DNA of 64,000 bases from Marchantia polymorpha subsp. ruderalis (GCA_037833965.1 AP031355.1:15587501-15651500); one strand, 5' to 3'; shown: positions 1-13,581, counted from the stretch's first letter. Translations and numbers: made by a program. The notes: generated by a model from the letters alone, not told the origin.

Positions 1-3000
1 CTCGGCACATTTCTAGGCAAAGGCAACGTGTTGTCTGATGAGCTTGAAGGGAGAGTACGAGTAGCGGAGGGGCACGTTAAGGCCGGACAACTTCTTTTGA
101 AATATCAGGTGCATTATCCACAGTACACAACATCCTACTACTCATAAATGATGTGTTGGTAAAATATGCTTAAGTTTGAGTATCGTCGTAGGGGAAGGGT
201 GAAGTTGGCTCACGGATTTGTGGTTAAACTCCAGGTCAAAAGCCCATGATAGTGGAGAAGTGACCCATATTTTCGTGAGTTCTGCAGGGGTCAAACTACG
301 AAGAGAAACTTCAAAAATTCAGATAATTATCGTTATCACTGGAGAATTTAGAAGCTGTTGGTGCAGTGCCGCCGTTTCAAGAATTGACAGTTGGTTCTGA
401 TGACAGGTTCCGAAGCCCATCAGCTTTTTCCTCAGTTGTAAAGGAGATAACGGGGGTACAAAACAGATCATTCGATTGCTTCTCGCGAAGTTTCCGAGCA
501 GAGATTTGGCAAGAACCGATAGTGGTTGGGCAGGTTTATGGCAGGATCTACGAACCTTACAAGAGAAAGCGTTTCCGTTACTTGGCCGGGAGTCCTTGTT
601 ACTAGAATTTTGTCAAGGATTGCTGAGAGCAGGAAAGTTTTCATTGGCCAAAAATTACCTCAAGGGTACAGGGACTACAAGTTTGCATATCGACAAGGCA
701 GAAAAGCTTGTTTTGAAGATTGCCCGGGAATATTTATATTCAGCTCCCAGCTTGGATTCTCCTGCCGTAAGTTGACCGTTTTCTGAACTTATTTATGGTT
801 GTTGAATTTGTAATAGCATCTTTGCTTTTCATTTTAACCTCTGTACAGTATTTTCATTTTAATCCATGATCTTTGGCAATCATGGATGCCTAGGCTTGGA
901 ACTAGCGTTAGATATGAAGTAGAGGTTAGTAGATGGTGACAAGGCGCAGTTGAAACCCTTGGTGATGATTGATTTGGTCCGACTTTTGGAGGTTTTGGAA
1001 AATGCCGGGACTAACACGAGTGTTTGTGACTGACTCAGTTGTTAAAGTTTTCGATCTTCTAAACTATCATTTAACGTGCCAAACATCAGCCTGACTCGTA
1101 TTATCTGTGTGCAGATTGAGAAGGCCATAGAATGTTTAAATCTTCTCCCGCCAAGCGATTCCTTGAATGCTGAACGTAATATCATTGATGCACTCACGGA
1201 CCGACTTCCTTCTCTGGGGGTAACCTTGTTACCTGTCCAGTTTCGTCAGCTTAAGGACAGAATGGAAGCCGTTAGATTGGCTATCTCTTCCGAAGCAGGT
1301 GCCTACCTGAATGTTCCTGAAATCATGAATGTTGCCAGCCTTCTGGGCTTGACATCTCCAGATGAGCAGGCTGCTGTAGAGGCAGCTATTGCAAGAGAGG
1401 CAGCTGGTGCTGGCGATTTTGGACTTGCGCGAGACTTGTGTCTTGGTCTGGTCAGAAAGGGTCATGGTGCAATTTGGGATCTTTGCGCGGCACTTGGAAG
1501 GGGCCCTGACTTCGATCGAATGGACCTCAATACGCGCAAAGAGTTCCTTGGATTTGCCTTGGGTCATTGTGATGAAGAGTCGGTCGGAGAGCTGCTAAAT
1601 GCTTGGAAAGAGTTCGATCTTATGAGCTCTTGCAATGTTTTGGGGCAAGCTGTGAAGAGGCTTGATATGGGTCTCGCAGAGCATGAGAAGGTGGGAACAT
1701 GTGTCTCAGAATTTCTGAAGTCAGATCCAGGTTCTGTGTCCTCGTCTGAGGAAAGACAGGGTAAGTCTCTTTGGCAGGAGGCAAAGCTCGCTCTCTCTCA
1801 TGTTGCCGCAAAATGTGAGAAAAGTGAGGACTGGGAGCTATACTTTAAAGAGAACAGGAAAGCGTTAGGCTTCATCGGCGTGAATCTACCTTGGCTTGTC
1901 AAGATTAGTGCCTTGTCACAAGATGTGGAGAACGCTGATCAGTTAGATGTTGGAGCAGATGACGGATGGATGGAGATTGAAGAAGAATGGCAGCCCAACC
2001 TCCCGAAAGAATGTCAAAGTCAGAGGGCTCAAGCAGCAGCTTTGATATTATTTGGACTTGCGAATTATGACATTGTTCCAGATGACAGCCTTGTCTTACT
2101 ACTTGTGCGTGAAGCAGTTCAATCTCCAGTAATTAAGGAGGATGACACCGTTGGGTGTGGGTATATGTTGAATCTCCGTGACGTACATCGTGGAACTGAG
2201 TTTCTAGAGGAGGAACTCCAAAAGAGAGGGAGCGCTCAGGGAGCTCATCAAGCTCTGGACCTGGTAATGACATTCAGTTCACTTCAAGAATCAGCTTCAG
2301 TCTTGCATAACCCGCAGGAGAGGAGAAGGGAATTGCGTGAATATCTCTGTGGACATGCAGGTATGGTGATCACTGCGTGGAAGTTTCTTGTTCGTCATTT
2401 TGCCAGCTTTTATCCATCAATCTGTTTGCTAATGGCTTGGTTCAGCCAAAGTTATGCCTTTGTTTCAAACTTATTTACAATTTGTACCCTACTTGGACTT
2501 AGTACCTATTAGGACACGCTCACAATGTGTTCTTTGAGTCTGAGCATTCCGACTTTTACAGTAGAGAACGATTGTCATACTCTTTTGTCTCGAACGCGTT
2601 TTGAGTTGTCATGAGCATCTGTCGACTACAATGATCTCACCGTGTGACGGAATATTCAGTTGATTTTTTCCGCGGATGTCAATATGTACATGTACTTAGA
2701 TCATGGTATTAATATTTACATTCTGTCTTTTTTTTCTCCAGACGCCGTTTCTAAGAATATTCAGACTAGTTCAGAGTCCAATTTTTGGACAGAGTTTCGA
2801 AGCAGAGCAGCGGAAACATTGAAGGTTGCTGAGCAAGCAAGGAAACTCCAACAGATGTTACCTGGTGTAGATGCGGGACGCTTCATCACCGGTGATCAAG
2901 AGTATATTAATGAGCGTATATTCTCCTTTGTTGAAACTGCGAAGACACGGCAGGAGGAATGGCTTCCCGGACTATTGGCACTTGCTCATGAGTACTACGT

Positions 3001-4963
3001 GGATACTTGGCAGGTGAGAAGGCTTGCCTTGGGTGACGACTATCTCTTTTAGTACATCCAATGAAGGGTGAAGAATCAGTTTAATGATATGCAATCCATT
3101 CTGCCTGATATCTGCTCCTTCAATTGATTCCGAGCGAATATCCTCATACCAAATAAATTGTATATATACTTAGTCATTGCTGTTAATTATACTGTTTGTA
3201 TCTAGAAAGACATGATTTTAAGTTCAGCTTGTTTATTGCTACAGGTGCTTGTTAGGTGTTTCTTGGCTCTTTTACTCGCAGAAGGAAGACCTGAAGAGGA
3301 CATTGTTGCCGAAATATCAGGATATTGGTCTAAGTTACTTGTCAGCTCTGAGAAACTGCCTACAACCGTTGAAATCTACGATCAAGTTGTTAGAACAGCT
3401 CTTGAAAACCTACGGACAGAAGAAGACAGCTCTGGAACCGGAGACAGAATTTTGTCGAGGGAAAAGAAGCGTTTGGTACGTGCTCTTGTTTCTTTAAGCA
3501 GTGATGTCAACACATCGGAGGAAGAGACCAGTGCAGCTCCGGTTCAGGATGAAAAATCAACCGAGATGCTGAGTAGAGTAAGGCATGTCGTCTGGCAGAA
3601 ATTGTGCGAATTTGCAGAGGATCTACTTGCTCCTCTGCCCACAAGAATATTTGTTTTAGAACTTCTTGAGGCCATTAAGATGGGTAAGGTTCCTAGGGAA
3701 GACTTTTGGCGTTCTTGTCAACTAGGTGACGAACACCTTATCATCTCCTGGGGAAAGTGGGAAACTGAAGGTGCAAATTTAGAGCCGAGCTTGAAAGAAA
3801 AGAAGGGACAAGAGGAGAAACTGCCAGCAGCGAAAGCCGTCAACGCGCTGCTTGCTTTGCGATCGACCCAAATCATTTCCTCTCTGTGGCCGACCAAGGA
3901 GGTTACATCGGCAGAGCTTGCTAGTTCCGAATCTGCCACATCATTTTTCAACCTCCTGGTGGATTCTACTGTATCCTCTGAGCATGCAACAGCCTTGAAG
4001 GCCCTTCTGGTCGAGTGGGAAGCAGCTTTCGGTTTTGAACATAAGAGTGGAGAGCGGAAAGAAGCCACAACGAAGGATGACGCCACCGAAGAATGGGGTG
4101 GTGAGGACTGGGGTGAAGGATGGGAAGATTTTGGTGAGACCAATTGGACGGTGCATACCCTTCACTCATGCTGGAAAGCAACTCTGCAAAAGCTGGTGGA
4201 GTGGAGCTGCTTGCCACAGGCTTTGAGCGTTCTGGATGCTGCATTGCTGCACCCCACCAAAGTCTTGGTCTCGGAAAAGGATACTGAGGATCTTGTAACA
4301 GCTGTTGGCGAGTCAAACCCAAGCGCTGCCCTCCAGTTATCATTACTCCTTCCCTATAGCTCTGCTCAAGAACATGGAATCCAGTTGCTAGAGCAGGAAT
4401 TGAAATCACGAGGTTCTAAGTCAGATGGAATGTCAAATTCTTTGAACCAAGACCTCATAGCTCTTGTGTTATCATCTGGGCTTCTAACCACAGTTGCTAG
4501 TGATCAGTCCATGACGAGGGTGTACTCAGTTCTCTGTCGATCCCTTGGACATCTTGCCCTGCAATCTCAGGAGTTGCAAATATCCACGAAGCTCTCGATG
4601 AGAAATTGTATCGTATCTAGCGAGAATGTGCCACTCTCTGTTGTTGCATTCCCATTCTTTATAGGAGAGTTGACCAAAGCTAAGCAGTACGCACAAGCCG
4701 GTGCCCTGGTACTACAGTTCATGCGGGTGCACCCGGGTCTGACCACTTGGAATGCTGCCTACATGGCCTTGCAGCGGTATTTGAAAACACAAGCTGACAG
4801 TGCGTCAGTGGAGGCGATTGAGAAAAGGGGTAAAATGAGTACTCGATATCAAGGACAGTGGAGGCAGTTGGATCATTTGAAAAATACAACAGACAGTTTA
4901 ATTTGTCGGCTGGAGGAAACGCTTAGATCTGCTCTGAAGACGCTTGCCAAAGATATGAATTAG
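1..4963 (+). CDS. MIP2: MAG2-interacting protein 2 / NBAS-like Sec39-domain vesicle-tethering subunit (3' part of gene, five exons)
   Basis: Exons read as 1-108, 407-766, 1115-2360, 2742-3013 and 3245-4963, with GT-AG introns of 298, 348, 381 and 231 bp. The join is in frame throughout and gives 1234 residues to a TAG stop; the N-terminal part lies before the window. Exon 1 ends AEGHVKAGQLLLKYQ and exon 2 opens VPKPISFFL, a conserved stretch of the Sec39 domain. Exon 2 continues with LQEKAFPLL and AGKFSLAKNYLKGTG, and exon 3 has LGVTLLPVQFRQLKDRME, all close to plant MIP2 as I recall it. Known of the family: in plants MIP2 works with MAG2, MIP1 and MIP3 (the Dsl1/NRZ-type complex) at the ER to tether Golgi-derived COPI vesicles; animal NBAS is the counterpart. 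The last exon is long (572 residues), alpha-helical in character, and carries an acidic Trp-rich patch at 4094-4138. The first intron acceptor is set by the frame: position 401 is an in-frame TGA just before the cag acceptor at 404-406. Confidence 0.93.
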
Positions 4964-5220
4964 GATCGAAGCTTCATCAAAAGCAGTATCTTGTGTGGAT
5001 ATCCTGTATTATACAAAGCCTGTGGACTACAGCCTAAAGTTTTCTGTAGTCAGGACGGGGTTCACAAAATCCAGTTGGTTCTCCTGATTTAGCACCTTTG
5101 TTGGCCCAGTTTTCCAAGGCGGATCCTCGTCTAAATGTTTGTATTTCTTTATCCAGTGAAACAATGGCCGGAAGCAGCAGATGACCTCAATTGACTGTAA
5201 ATAAGTCATGTACAAAGCAT
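4964..5220 (+). other. probable 3' UTR of the MIP2-like gene
   Basis: The sequence after the TAG stop stays T/A-leaning and non-coding. An AAATAA-like element near 5199-5204 followed by a TGTA-containing stretch at about 5209 could serve as a plant polyadenylation signal. The true end is unknown. Confidence 0.4.
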
Positions 5221-8200
5221 ACATTTGATTCGTAGACACATTCTTAGCATCGAGGGCTGGACAGTTGCACAGCAGCTGGCGTATGAGTCCTTTTCTTTAT
5301 TTCAAGATCCTGCAACTACGAGATCAGCGAACTCCCAGACCTGCGTTGTAGGGTGTACTCTTCTGTCTGCTTTGCAAGCGAGGAACTTCAGAAATTATCA
5401 TTTCGGTTTCTTCTTCAGCTCTGCTTTCTCACTCAGAAAGTACTTCTTTAGTAAAGGAAAAGTAAAGTGTAAAGTCTCTTTAGTATTCTTCGGTATTCTC
5501 AGGCAGAACCCAACCATCACGTCTGGCATATGCGCCATCCGGGATCCAAATGCAGATAAGCGCTTTCATCGTTTCGAGATGTACTCAAGTCAAGAAGGTT
5601 TCATGTCTTGCCATAGCGAGCAAGTTGTAGAGAATTGTTGCCTAGAAAAGATGGTATGAGTAGGTGGAGGAAGTGTATCCCGTGGTTGACCGCTTTCGGA
5701 GGCAAGAAACAACGTTCTAATTTATCTTGCATGGCACTTCCATTAATTCAACTGGCCATCACTCTTTGCGATGGTGACGTTGATTCCAGCAGTAGGCGTT
5801 GAACTCGTGCTGCAGTACTTAGATCGTATCGCGGCCACCGGTATGGACTGAGTCTGTATTGCAAAGGGACGTCGCCCTCTGTGCATATTGTGCAGACACA
5901 AGGGACTCCTAGCGCCTCTCCCACGAGAGAAATAAATACCCGGGAGACAACGAGAGACAACTTCTGCAGTTTCAGATTCAGATGTCCCTCTTTTGTTGAT
6001 CACACGAGGGCCAAAAGCGACTCACTAGTTCGAGAGGTGGTTTTGGAAACGTCTCTTGCTTTCTCGCGCAAGCCTCGACTTTGACCTACAACACAGATCT
6101 CTAGCTCCCACTTTTGCTGCGAGGAAACGACGTCTAGTCTGACGTATAATAGCAAACAGACAAAAGCCATAGCCTCCTCTGTGGAAGCTTGCTCCGACCA
6201 GCAGGCACGAACGATTGACTTGAACACAAGGTTATCTCAAATCTCATCCTTGCGAGGAGTTTGTTTGTCAAAGACGAAAACTATATTTCTGGACTGTGAT
6301 GCACTTTCGCACGGCAGTGTACGCAAATTCAAAGCTCGTGGACAAGCAGGTTCAACAAAATACGAGATCCAATCTCCTGATGTCACTGTCGGTCCTGTTT
6401 CAATCTTCAGGCTGCCAAGATACTCATGCGTCTCTATTCATGCAGTAGCCCTGGATCACATGACCAGAGGGTGGTAGTAGTAGTGGTGATTGGGCATCAA
6501 CTACCATGGAGTCCTTCAAGCCCACTGTAGTACGTAGGTTGGTCTTGAGATTAAGTTTATCCACAACACCCAGAAGCTCCACTATATCGAGCTACCTTCG
6601 CTCTGTTCTGCTCGTGGAAGGTCTACTGCTGCTGCTTCTGATTCTGCTTCTGCTTCTGACCAGTCTATGGAACGAGGCTCGGATGGGCAACAGATGTCTC
6701 TCACGGGGAAGTTGTCAGCGAGATCAAAAAAGACAATTCGTCGATGCTAACGCTGTGATTCTCAGACGAGTAACAGCTCGCCATAGGAAACATGATTGTC
6801 TCGAAAAGACGGAGTGTCCAGCATCGCTGCTGCGCTCGAGGCTATGTTTATGTGGTGCAGAAAGGGGTTCAACATGCACATGTTGTTCTAATCGGAAAAA
6901 GGTGTCAGGGGAATAGAATCTGAGGTTTCTTTTATCGCATCTCGTCTCATGTTTATCTCCAGACAAGCGTGTCGACCTCTGAGAGGGCCGGATCGAGTAC
7001 CTGCACCTCGGAAAGTTGCCAATTGATGATCATTTGCTCTGATACTCCCTTCCTCTCCCTCTCTTTCCACAAACGGGGCTCATCTTGCAACTGTATTATC
7101 CACTTGCAGTGCTGGTTTGGATCAAGGTCGTCGTCCTCATCGTCTCGTCGATGAAGGACTCGGCGATTTCCTCCGAGTCTGACATCTCCCAAGGTGAACA
7201 TGAAGGCCTTGAACTCCTCCTCCTCCTCCTCCCCCAAGCTTTATAAAGGCTGTCAAACTGTCTTCCATCCAGTTCTTCTTTCCTACCTATCCGCTGTGAA
7301 CTCCCAACTGAATATACAGGTTGTAATATGTTGACAAATGGAGATTTACCCGAGCGTCCGGGACCTCTCAGGTGCAAGAAGAAATGGCTTCGGAAATCGC
7401 CTGGGCTTCACGAAGCGTGGACATGTTTCAAGAGCAGATTGTTAAAGTTCGAGCATGCGCTTTCACTTGCCTTTGCACATAGACGGCTGGAATCATCTGA
7501 TTGTATAGTATATCATAATATCTCTGCGGGCGAGAAGCTTCAATCATTGGCTTTGACCGAAGGTTCAGCTGTTTTCAGTCGATGTATAGTTTAGGCTGAC
7601 AGGGGCTGGACAACGAGGCAAAAGTTGGATCATCAAGCGATCCGGGGCAGGCGTGGGGAAAAAGCTTGGGAGAAACCCATTGACAATTGGACCCGTTCAT
7701 GGTAAGCTCGAAAGCCCGACCACAGCATCGCGTGGTGCTCACTGGGCCTCTTCGTTTCACGACCCGTTTCCGGAGGGGGCCAGGAGAGGGAGAGACCTGA
7801 ATGGCCGGCCACTCGAAAAGAAAACGTGCTGCTCTGCGGGAATGTTCTCAGAAGTGACCGAAAGACGGAATAATCGTTGAGCATGTGTCAGCGCAAGCAA
7901 AGCCAGCTTCTTCCTCACTGGATTGCATCACTTGGGATGCAATCTTTCGGCCGATCGTGAAAAGGCTAAAGAAGGTGTTCGGATTCAATATGTTCCAGAT
8001 CAATCCAAAAATCTACAAATTCACTCCACCTCAATTATTGCAATCATCTGCAGTGGAGTTGACAAGGCCGCGGACTTCTTCTTTTTCGTCTCGTTCAGGT
8101 CGAAGAAGATGACAACTTTTTTACGCGAAAATAGCAATGAGGTAATAAGGCTGATCTCCATTCGCAGCCAGCGACACAGTTCTTGAGCTCATTTTCAAAC

Positions 8201-9339
8201 TCGGCACCCTAAGTCGGTACACAGGGTGAGACCTTGTCAAATGGTTAAGATAAGGAGAAATTCATTCTTTAGCGCAGAGAACAAGATGACGTCTATCATC
8301 ACTCCCCAGCATAGCTTTTGGTATTATAATTATACACCATCAGTGCGCAGATTTGTGTAATAGATTCACTCGAGTGTTAGCGAGTGTAATATAGTCTCGT
8401 CGAGTTCAATGACGAATTACATTTGACACTTTGGGTGAAGAGAAAGGTACCATGCACCATATATGATGGAAAGAAGGCAGCAAAGTCTAGATCCACAAAC
8501 GAGGCACGGGCTTGTGATTCGTTCACAAGCGCCGCCTGCAAGTGAGATATAGCGAATGAAACATACCCCACAAAGGTTTGATTTGCTGTAAATGGCCCTG
8601 CGCAGTTTTGAATGATGATCAGCACCGTGCTCGACGACATGCTTTCCGGTCAGAGTGACCGAGGGGACGAAGTCCATAAATGTGCTCGAGTTGTCATGGC
8701 CATCTCGAGTAAAGACAAGTTACAAACTCAGGAATCAGTGACCCTTCTTGAGAGAGCTGCAAATCCAGTCCATGCTTGCGTCCAGTGCAAGTCGATGGTC
8801 GCGATCGTCGAAGAAGCCTGCTCGCTCTAACGTGGATCGATCTGCTGACACTGTTCGTCGTTGATGGAGTTTTGACTTTCCACTCCGGATTCTTCAAGTG
8901 CATTATAGAATCCAGGCGAGACGGCCCTTCGACGACTCTTTCGCTTCGGGGCCATGACGTAACATCAAAGGTCTGCATCTGGGGCATGGAAGTGGAAGTG
9001 GAAGGGGAAGCAACGTCAGAAGCAACAGGAGGAGGAGGAGGAGGAGAGTCGGTTTAATGTTGGCGAGACAAAAGTTTCAGTCGAATGATTTCCGCGGATC
9101 GGCTCCGATGCATAGCCCGTGTTAAAGCCTTGCGACAAGGCCGTTTTATGACCTTCCCATCCCCCCCTCGAATCGCCTTCGACTCACTGGCAACTGGTTA
9201 TTATCATGGCTAATGGGGGGGGGGAGAGAGCTAGACGTTGCGGCCGGCGATGATTAGGGAGAACGGGTCCAAGTGGGAGAAGGAAAAAGGAGGAAGAGGA
9301 GGAGGATACAGTAGTAAGACCTGATGAAGTTGTTCATGC
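5221..9339. other. intergenic, no gene recognised
   Basis: Normal-GC DNA with only short uninformative reading frames. It contains TTC/CTG-rich stretches near 6620-6660, GAG/CTC trinucleotide runs near 7216-7236 and 9031-9045, and G-runs near 9214-9222. A TATA-like TTTATAAAGGC lies at about 7241, but no convincing downstream coding sequence follows it. Confidence 0.5.
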
Positions 9340-11585
9340 TTGAAAAAAAATCCAAGGGTGAAGGGGCTTCGCGACATTAGCATATGGAAGGTGTAACCTA
9401 AGCACCAGGAAATACGTTATGATCTAGATCAATACAGGACTGTATCACAGCAACAATAGCATTTGAAAACCATTAGAAAATGAGGTTGCTATCATACATT
9501 TAGCATTAGCCAATGCTTTGTATGGAAAAAGATTGTTACATGATAGTATAAACGTTGTTTTACCCTTCCCACCTACTGAAATGAGCTCTTGCTCACTTTC
9601 CAAAATATGTCAAATTTGTGATACTTGTTTATTAGCTTATATCTTCAACCGCATCTACTGTATAAGGTCACATGCATGCAAACCACCAGTACTGCAGAGT
9701 CCGAAAGAAGCCATCTTACCCTCGATGATAGATGCTTTAACTTTAGGAAGAGGCATCAAATGGATATAGAAACAAATAAATTACCTCATCAAGCCATACG
9801 AGGAGAAAAAAAGTGCAATCCAGGATTTATGCCACAATATTCTAAAGATGAAAAGTATGTATCAAATTACACACTATATTTGAACTATGTGGATCATACA
9901 TTTTACAAACAAATGGAACAAGTGATGTCACAGCACTTCACATTTAAATTAATTTTCTTTGTGTGGGTAGCTTTGGTTAATGTTCACTGCAAAGATAAGG
10001 CTACATCTTCTAAAATAAACTACACAATAATCTAGAAAACATCACTTCCCCTGATATGATAGGTTTTGTGCATTCCGTTACAAACATGTCATAATCGTTT
10101 TCAAAGCTTTCAAAGCTCCATATAAATTCAATGCTAGAGTAACAAAAAAATGATCTTCTCGCATGTTTCTAAAACTGAAAAATTTGACTGTTGTTGCTAC
10201 CATCTTCGCTACTAGAAAAGGATGGACAATCATTCTCTTAGAACCACTATCACATGTAAGATTTGTGACCAAAAAGTTTCTCTTGGAATCTTCTGAGCAA
10301 CAGAATGACCAACCCCGATCAAGAAAATGATGAGTTTAATGAAAGAGAGTGCAATATAGTTAAAAGGATGGATGCAAATCATGCAACCTTGCAGAAGCTA
10401 CGTCTTGTTGAGGCACTTGTATCGAGGACAATAGCAATGAATTGAAGAGAGATCTTCCGTCTAACATGTAAAGGAGTTGGAAGCGAAGCTACGACCGCAA
10501 GAAAAAGGGATGATTTACATTTTGGCTTTCGTGATTTTTATGTACATGGGAAATCTTACAAAAGAAAACTTAGGGTATATCAAATCGCTTGTGAACGAGA
10601 TGTGATTGCAAGACAGACGTTGCAGAATAATCCATCTACTCGTAGAGGTGAATCAGTAATGTTAATTTCTGAATGTATTTTCGTAAAAATTAATGTCATG
10701 ATGTCATCAAACAGATTTGACGAGATAATTTGAAGTCTAACGCAAATGACTGCCATGAGGACAATGAATAACACAATGTTTCTACTCATTCAACTGGTTG
10801 ATGGCATAAAACTAAAGATATGATACAATAATGTTTATAACTAATTTTTGGAGGTCAAATTATTTATTATATCCCCTACAATGAATTGTGGATCTTTAAA
10901 TTATAAAAAGAAAATATTTTAGCTTTAAGCTTGTTTTTTGCGGTATGTAGTTATATGACACAATTGAAACGTTCATCATACTTCAAAATGTCAAAGTTTT
11001 CACTTTCATGATTATAATCTTCCTCTGTAAGGTTATCTCCACTAATTTCAGTTCAAGAATAATAAAAAAAAAAACGCATTCAAAACACTTCAAAAAAATG
11101 TTAATACAATCAAAAAATGAAAAAATCAATTTCCACAAAACGTTTATCAACTCCTATGCAAATTTATCTTTTTCATTCTTATCATTAATTACTTGGTAAT
11201 TTATTATATTTGCAACACTGGAAAAATTCATAAATGTATGATAAAAAATGATATTCAAGATCTATTGATTGAATTTTATACTTTGATTATCATTCAAAAA
11301 TTTGCATTCAATTTTTTTGGCCAGCTCAAACTCTAGCATAAGAACTTCATGTCTCTTACAATTTTAATTTCTTAACATCATTCAATTTTTCAAAATAATT
11401 CAAAATTCATTTTATTTGTAATTAGATATATTTTCACATAGCTTTAATTGCCCAATATTCAACAAGAATTTTTCAATGATTGGATGTATCACACAATAAT
11501 ATGCATATTTTGTTTATCAAACTTATTACATCTTACTATCATATTTATGTTTTATCAATATTGAATTTTATCTTATTAGGCACTA

Positions 11586-12127
11586 CACTAGAAGCTGTCT
11601 AAGTAAACAATGCCGGGATCAGAGTTCTTTATTAAATTAGACAGGATATTAATAAAGAGAGTATCAATAAAAAAATTTGCCGTTTGTGTCATTTGTAACA
11701 TTTGCAAGTCATGGCGTTCACCTAGAATAACAACAATCCACAACCACAACTGCAGTCAGAACCAAAACCAGAACACAATGGTTTCAAAGAAATCCACCAA
11801 CACTAAGATGATCAACGAGATTCTTATAGCTTTTTGTAACCACAAGAAGAAGTCTCTATCGCTCATGCAAGCAGATTTGATCAAGTGGCTTCAAGAAATG
11901 CATAACAATTCTGTAAGTCAGGGAATGATTATATTATTTGTACTCCACAAGTGGTCCCAAAAGTTTTTTATATTGATAACCACTATACCAACTTATTACT
12001 AATAAATTAATTATTAAGTTTTGGAGGTTTAATAATAAATGTATGGGCCCGACTTGAAACTAGACCGCAGATAATAATTATCACAGGTTATTAATTTAGG
12101 CCGTATTAATTTAAACAGGTTCTACTG
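11586..12127 (+). mobile_element. pogo/Emigrant-like (Tc1/mariner superfamily) DNA element, internally deleted
   Basis: The left end reads CACTAGAAGCTGTCTAAGT and the right end, reverse-complemented, CAGTAGAACCTGTTTAAAT; 15 of these 19 positions match. Both ends are flanked by TA (11584-11585 and 12128-12129), the target duplication of this superfamily. The ends resemble the plant Emigrant/Lemi1 pattern (CAGTAAAACCTCTATAAATT, as recalled). At 542 bp it is far shorter than an autonomous copy. It keeps one reading frame with the start of a transposase (separate entry). Confidence 0.75.
11778..12002 (+). pseudogene. N-terminal pogo-type transposase remnant (helix-turn-helix)
   Basis: The frame is open from 11610, but 11610-11777 overlaps terminal sequence of the element, so the ATG at 11778 (MVSKKSTNTKMINEILIAF) is the more likely start, giving 74 codons. 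The following residues, LMQADLIKWLQEMHNNSVSQG, contain a pattern like the CENP-B/Tc5-type helix-turn-helix of pogo transposases (Q.DL..W.......VSQ..I). No DDE catalytic domain follows; the frame stops at 12002 close to the element's right end. It is therefore a truncated relic, unlikely to be active. Confidence 0.5.
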
Positions 12128-12671
12128 TATCTGTAAAACCAAAGTTTAAAATTTCTTTTATTTGATAAAAAATTTTGTAACAAATTTATTAATCACTTTG
12201 TTAAATTAGTGAATGTTGATGTTATCTTGCAATCCATATTGTATACATTAATATATAATCATCATCAGACATTTAAAATTATGTTATTTGAGTTTAAATT
12301 TTAATCTGATAATAATTAATTTATAGTTCTATTCATAATAAAAATTATTTTAAGATAATTTAATACAAAAATCTAGATATTTAATTCATTTTTCAATCTT
12401 GAAACTTCATAAGTCTTGAAATTTTAAAATTATACATTATTCATTTCATTTTACTTTATCACAATCTTCTTAAATAAAAAAAGAAGTTACAAAAAAGTTC
12501 ACAAAAATCTTAAATAATTTATAAAAGAGATTATTAGTTTCTTATTTTTAACATTATATTACCTTCACTTCAATCCAATAACCCATCAGCTTTACATTAT
12601 GCTTTATGTGTCATTTATATAATCCTTTGAAGCCGCATCATTACATCTAGAGATGTGCTAGTTTTTACTCG

Positions 12672-12764
12672 GTTGAGATTAATTAGCCCTCACCTTAATA
12701 GACCTTAGAAGCTTAGCCAATCCATTTTAGTTTCGATACGTGATTAATCGTGGACCGACCTAAG
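12672..12764 (+). repeat. left terminal inverted repeat of the MULE-like element
   Basis: It pairs with 13487-13581 in inverted orientation at about 80% by eye. Similarity stops abruptly after GACCGACC plus four bases, where the captured sequence begins. Confidence 0.7.
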
Positions 12765-12793
12765 GCCCATTCTACGGTGCCACCCAATGGTAC

Positions 12794-13480
12794 TTCCCCG
12801 GTGACTAACGTTGGGACAGTGCGGACTCTCTGCCGACCTCAAGACCTTCGCCAAGAACCAAGAGCTGGAGTTCATCTACGCCCGATAGCATGTTGGGAGC
12901 TTTGGGATATGTGACCCCCGAGCTACTGGCCGAAGTTGGCAATGAATCCCCATATCCTTGTAAAACAAGCAAGGCAAGCGCTTTAAGGTAATCCCTAAAT
13001 GACGACATTGAAGTTTGGGATCCAACCTAAGTCCACACACATGGGTACTCCTCTCCATCCCCTTGGCAGAAGATCAAAGTCACAATTTATGGAAAATTGG
13101 GTAAGGTAGAGGAAGGGCAGTTTTCAAAAGAATGGACAAACAGTAGCAGTAGGGCCCCCATGATCAAAATAGGAATGTTTTGATTTGTTGACCCTTAGTT
13201 GAGGACGAGCCTGAAATGATTTTGTTCCGTTCTTCTAGGGATATATGACATAGTCTTTTTGTGTCAAAAACATGGGTTCAAATCATTCAAGGAATACTCT
13301 TCCTTACCTTCACTAAGATTGCTCTAAAAGCAAAGTGAAAAAAGCTTCCTGGCGCACGGGGAGGAACACTTTCGCCGAGCTGAAAATGAAGGAGTTGAAA
13401 AACGGAAGGCTGGCGATGTTCACCGACCCTTTCCGGTGACGATAGCTTCAACGGGCCCTTGCCAGATCGAGAACTTGGCT
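12794..13480 (+). pseudogene. LHCII (chlorophyll a/b-binding protein, Lhcb) gene fragment, broken
   Basis: Pieces readable in shifting frames, in family order, are: FPGD followed by a stop where Tyr is expected (12794-12808); LSADLKTFAKNQELEFIYAR (frame of 12827-12886), then TAG where the Trp of RWAMLGALG belongs; MLGALGYVTPELLAE after a 2-base loss (from 12890); a weaker match to the YLGNPNLVHAQS region (about 13008-13045); and FAELKMKELKNGRLAMF (13370-13420). The last keeps the Glu/Asn/Arg pattern of the third membrane helix. A final stretch to 13480 recalls the VQAIVTGKGPLENL region. The gap at 13080-13330 is longer than the family needs and may hold a former intron. Several stops and frameshifts rule out an LHCII product. 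Confidence 0.85.
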
Positions 13481-13486
13481 TGTAAA

Positions 13487-13581
13487 CTCGGGTCGGTCTA
13501 TGATTAGTCAAGTATCGAACCTGAAATGAATTGGCTGGAGCTTCTAGGGTGTAATAAGGTGAGGGATAATTATACTCAGCT
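13487..13581 (-). repeat. right terminal inverted repeat of the MULE-like element
   Basis: Reverse complement of the left repeat with about 18 differences and one single-base gap. It starts immediately after the last LHCII-like bases. Confidence 0.7.

Noticed and set aside
9307..9330. TACAGTAGTAAGACCTG as another pogo end
   Set aside because: Requires an internal insertion to match and has no partner end.
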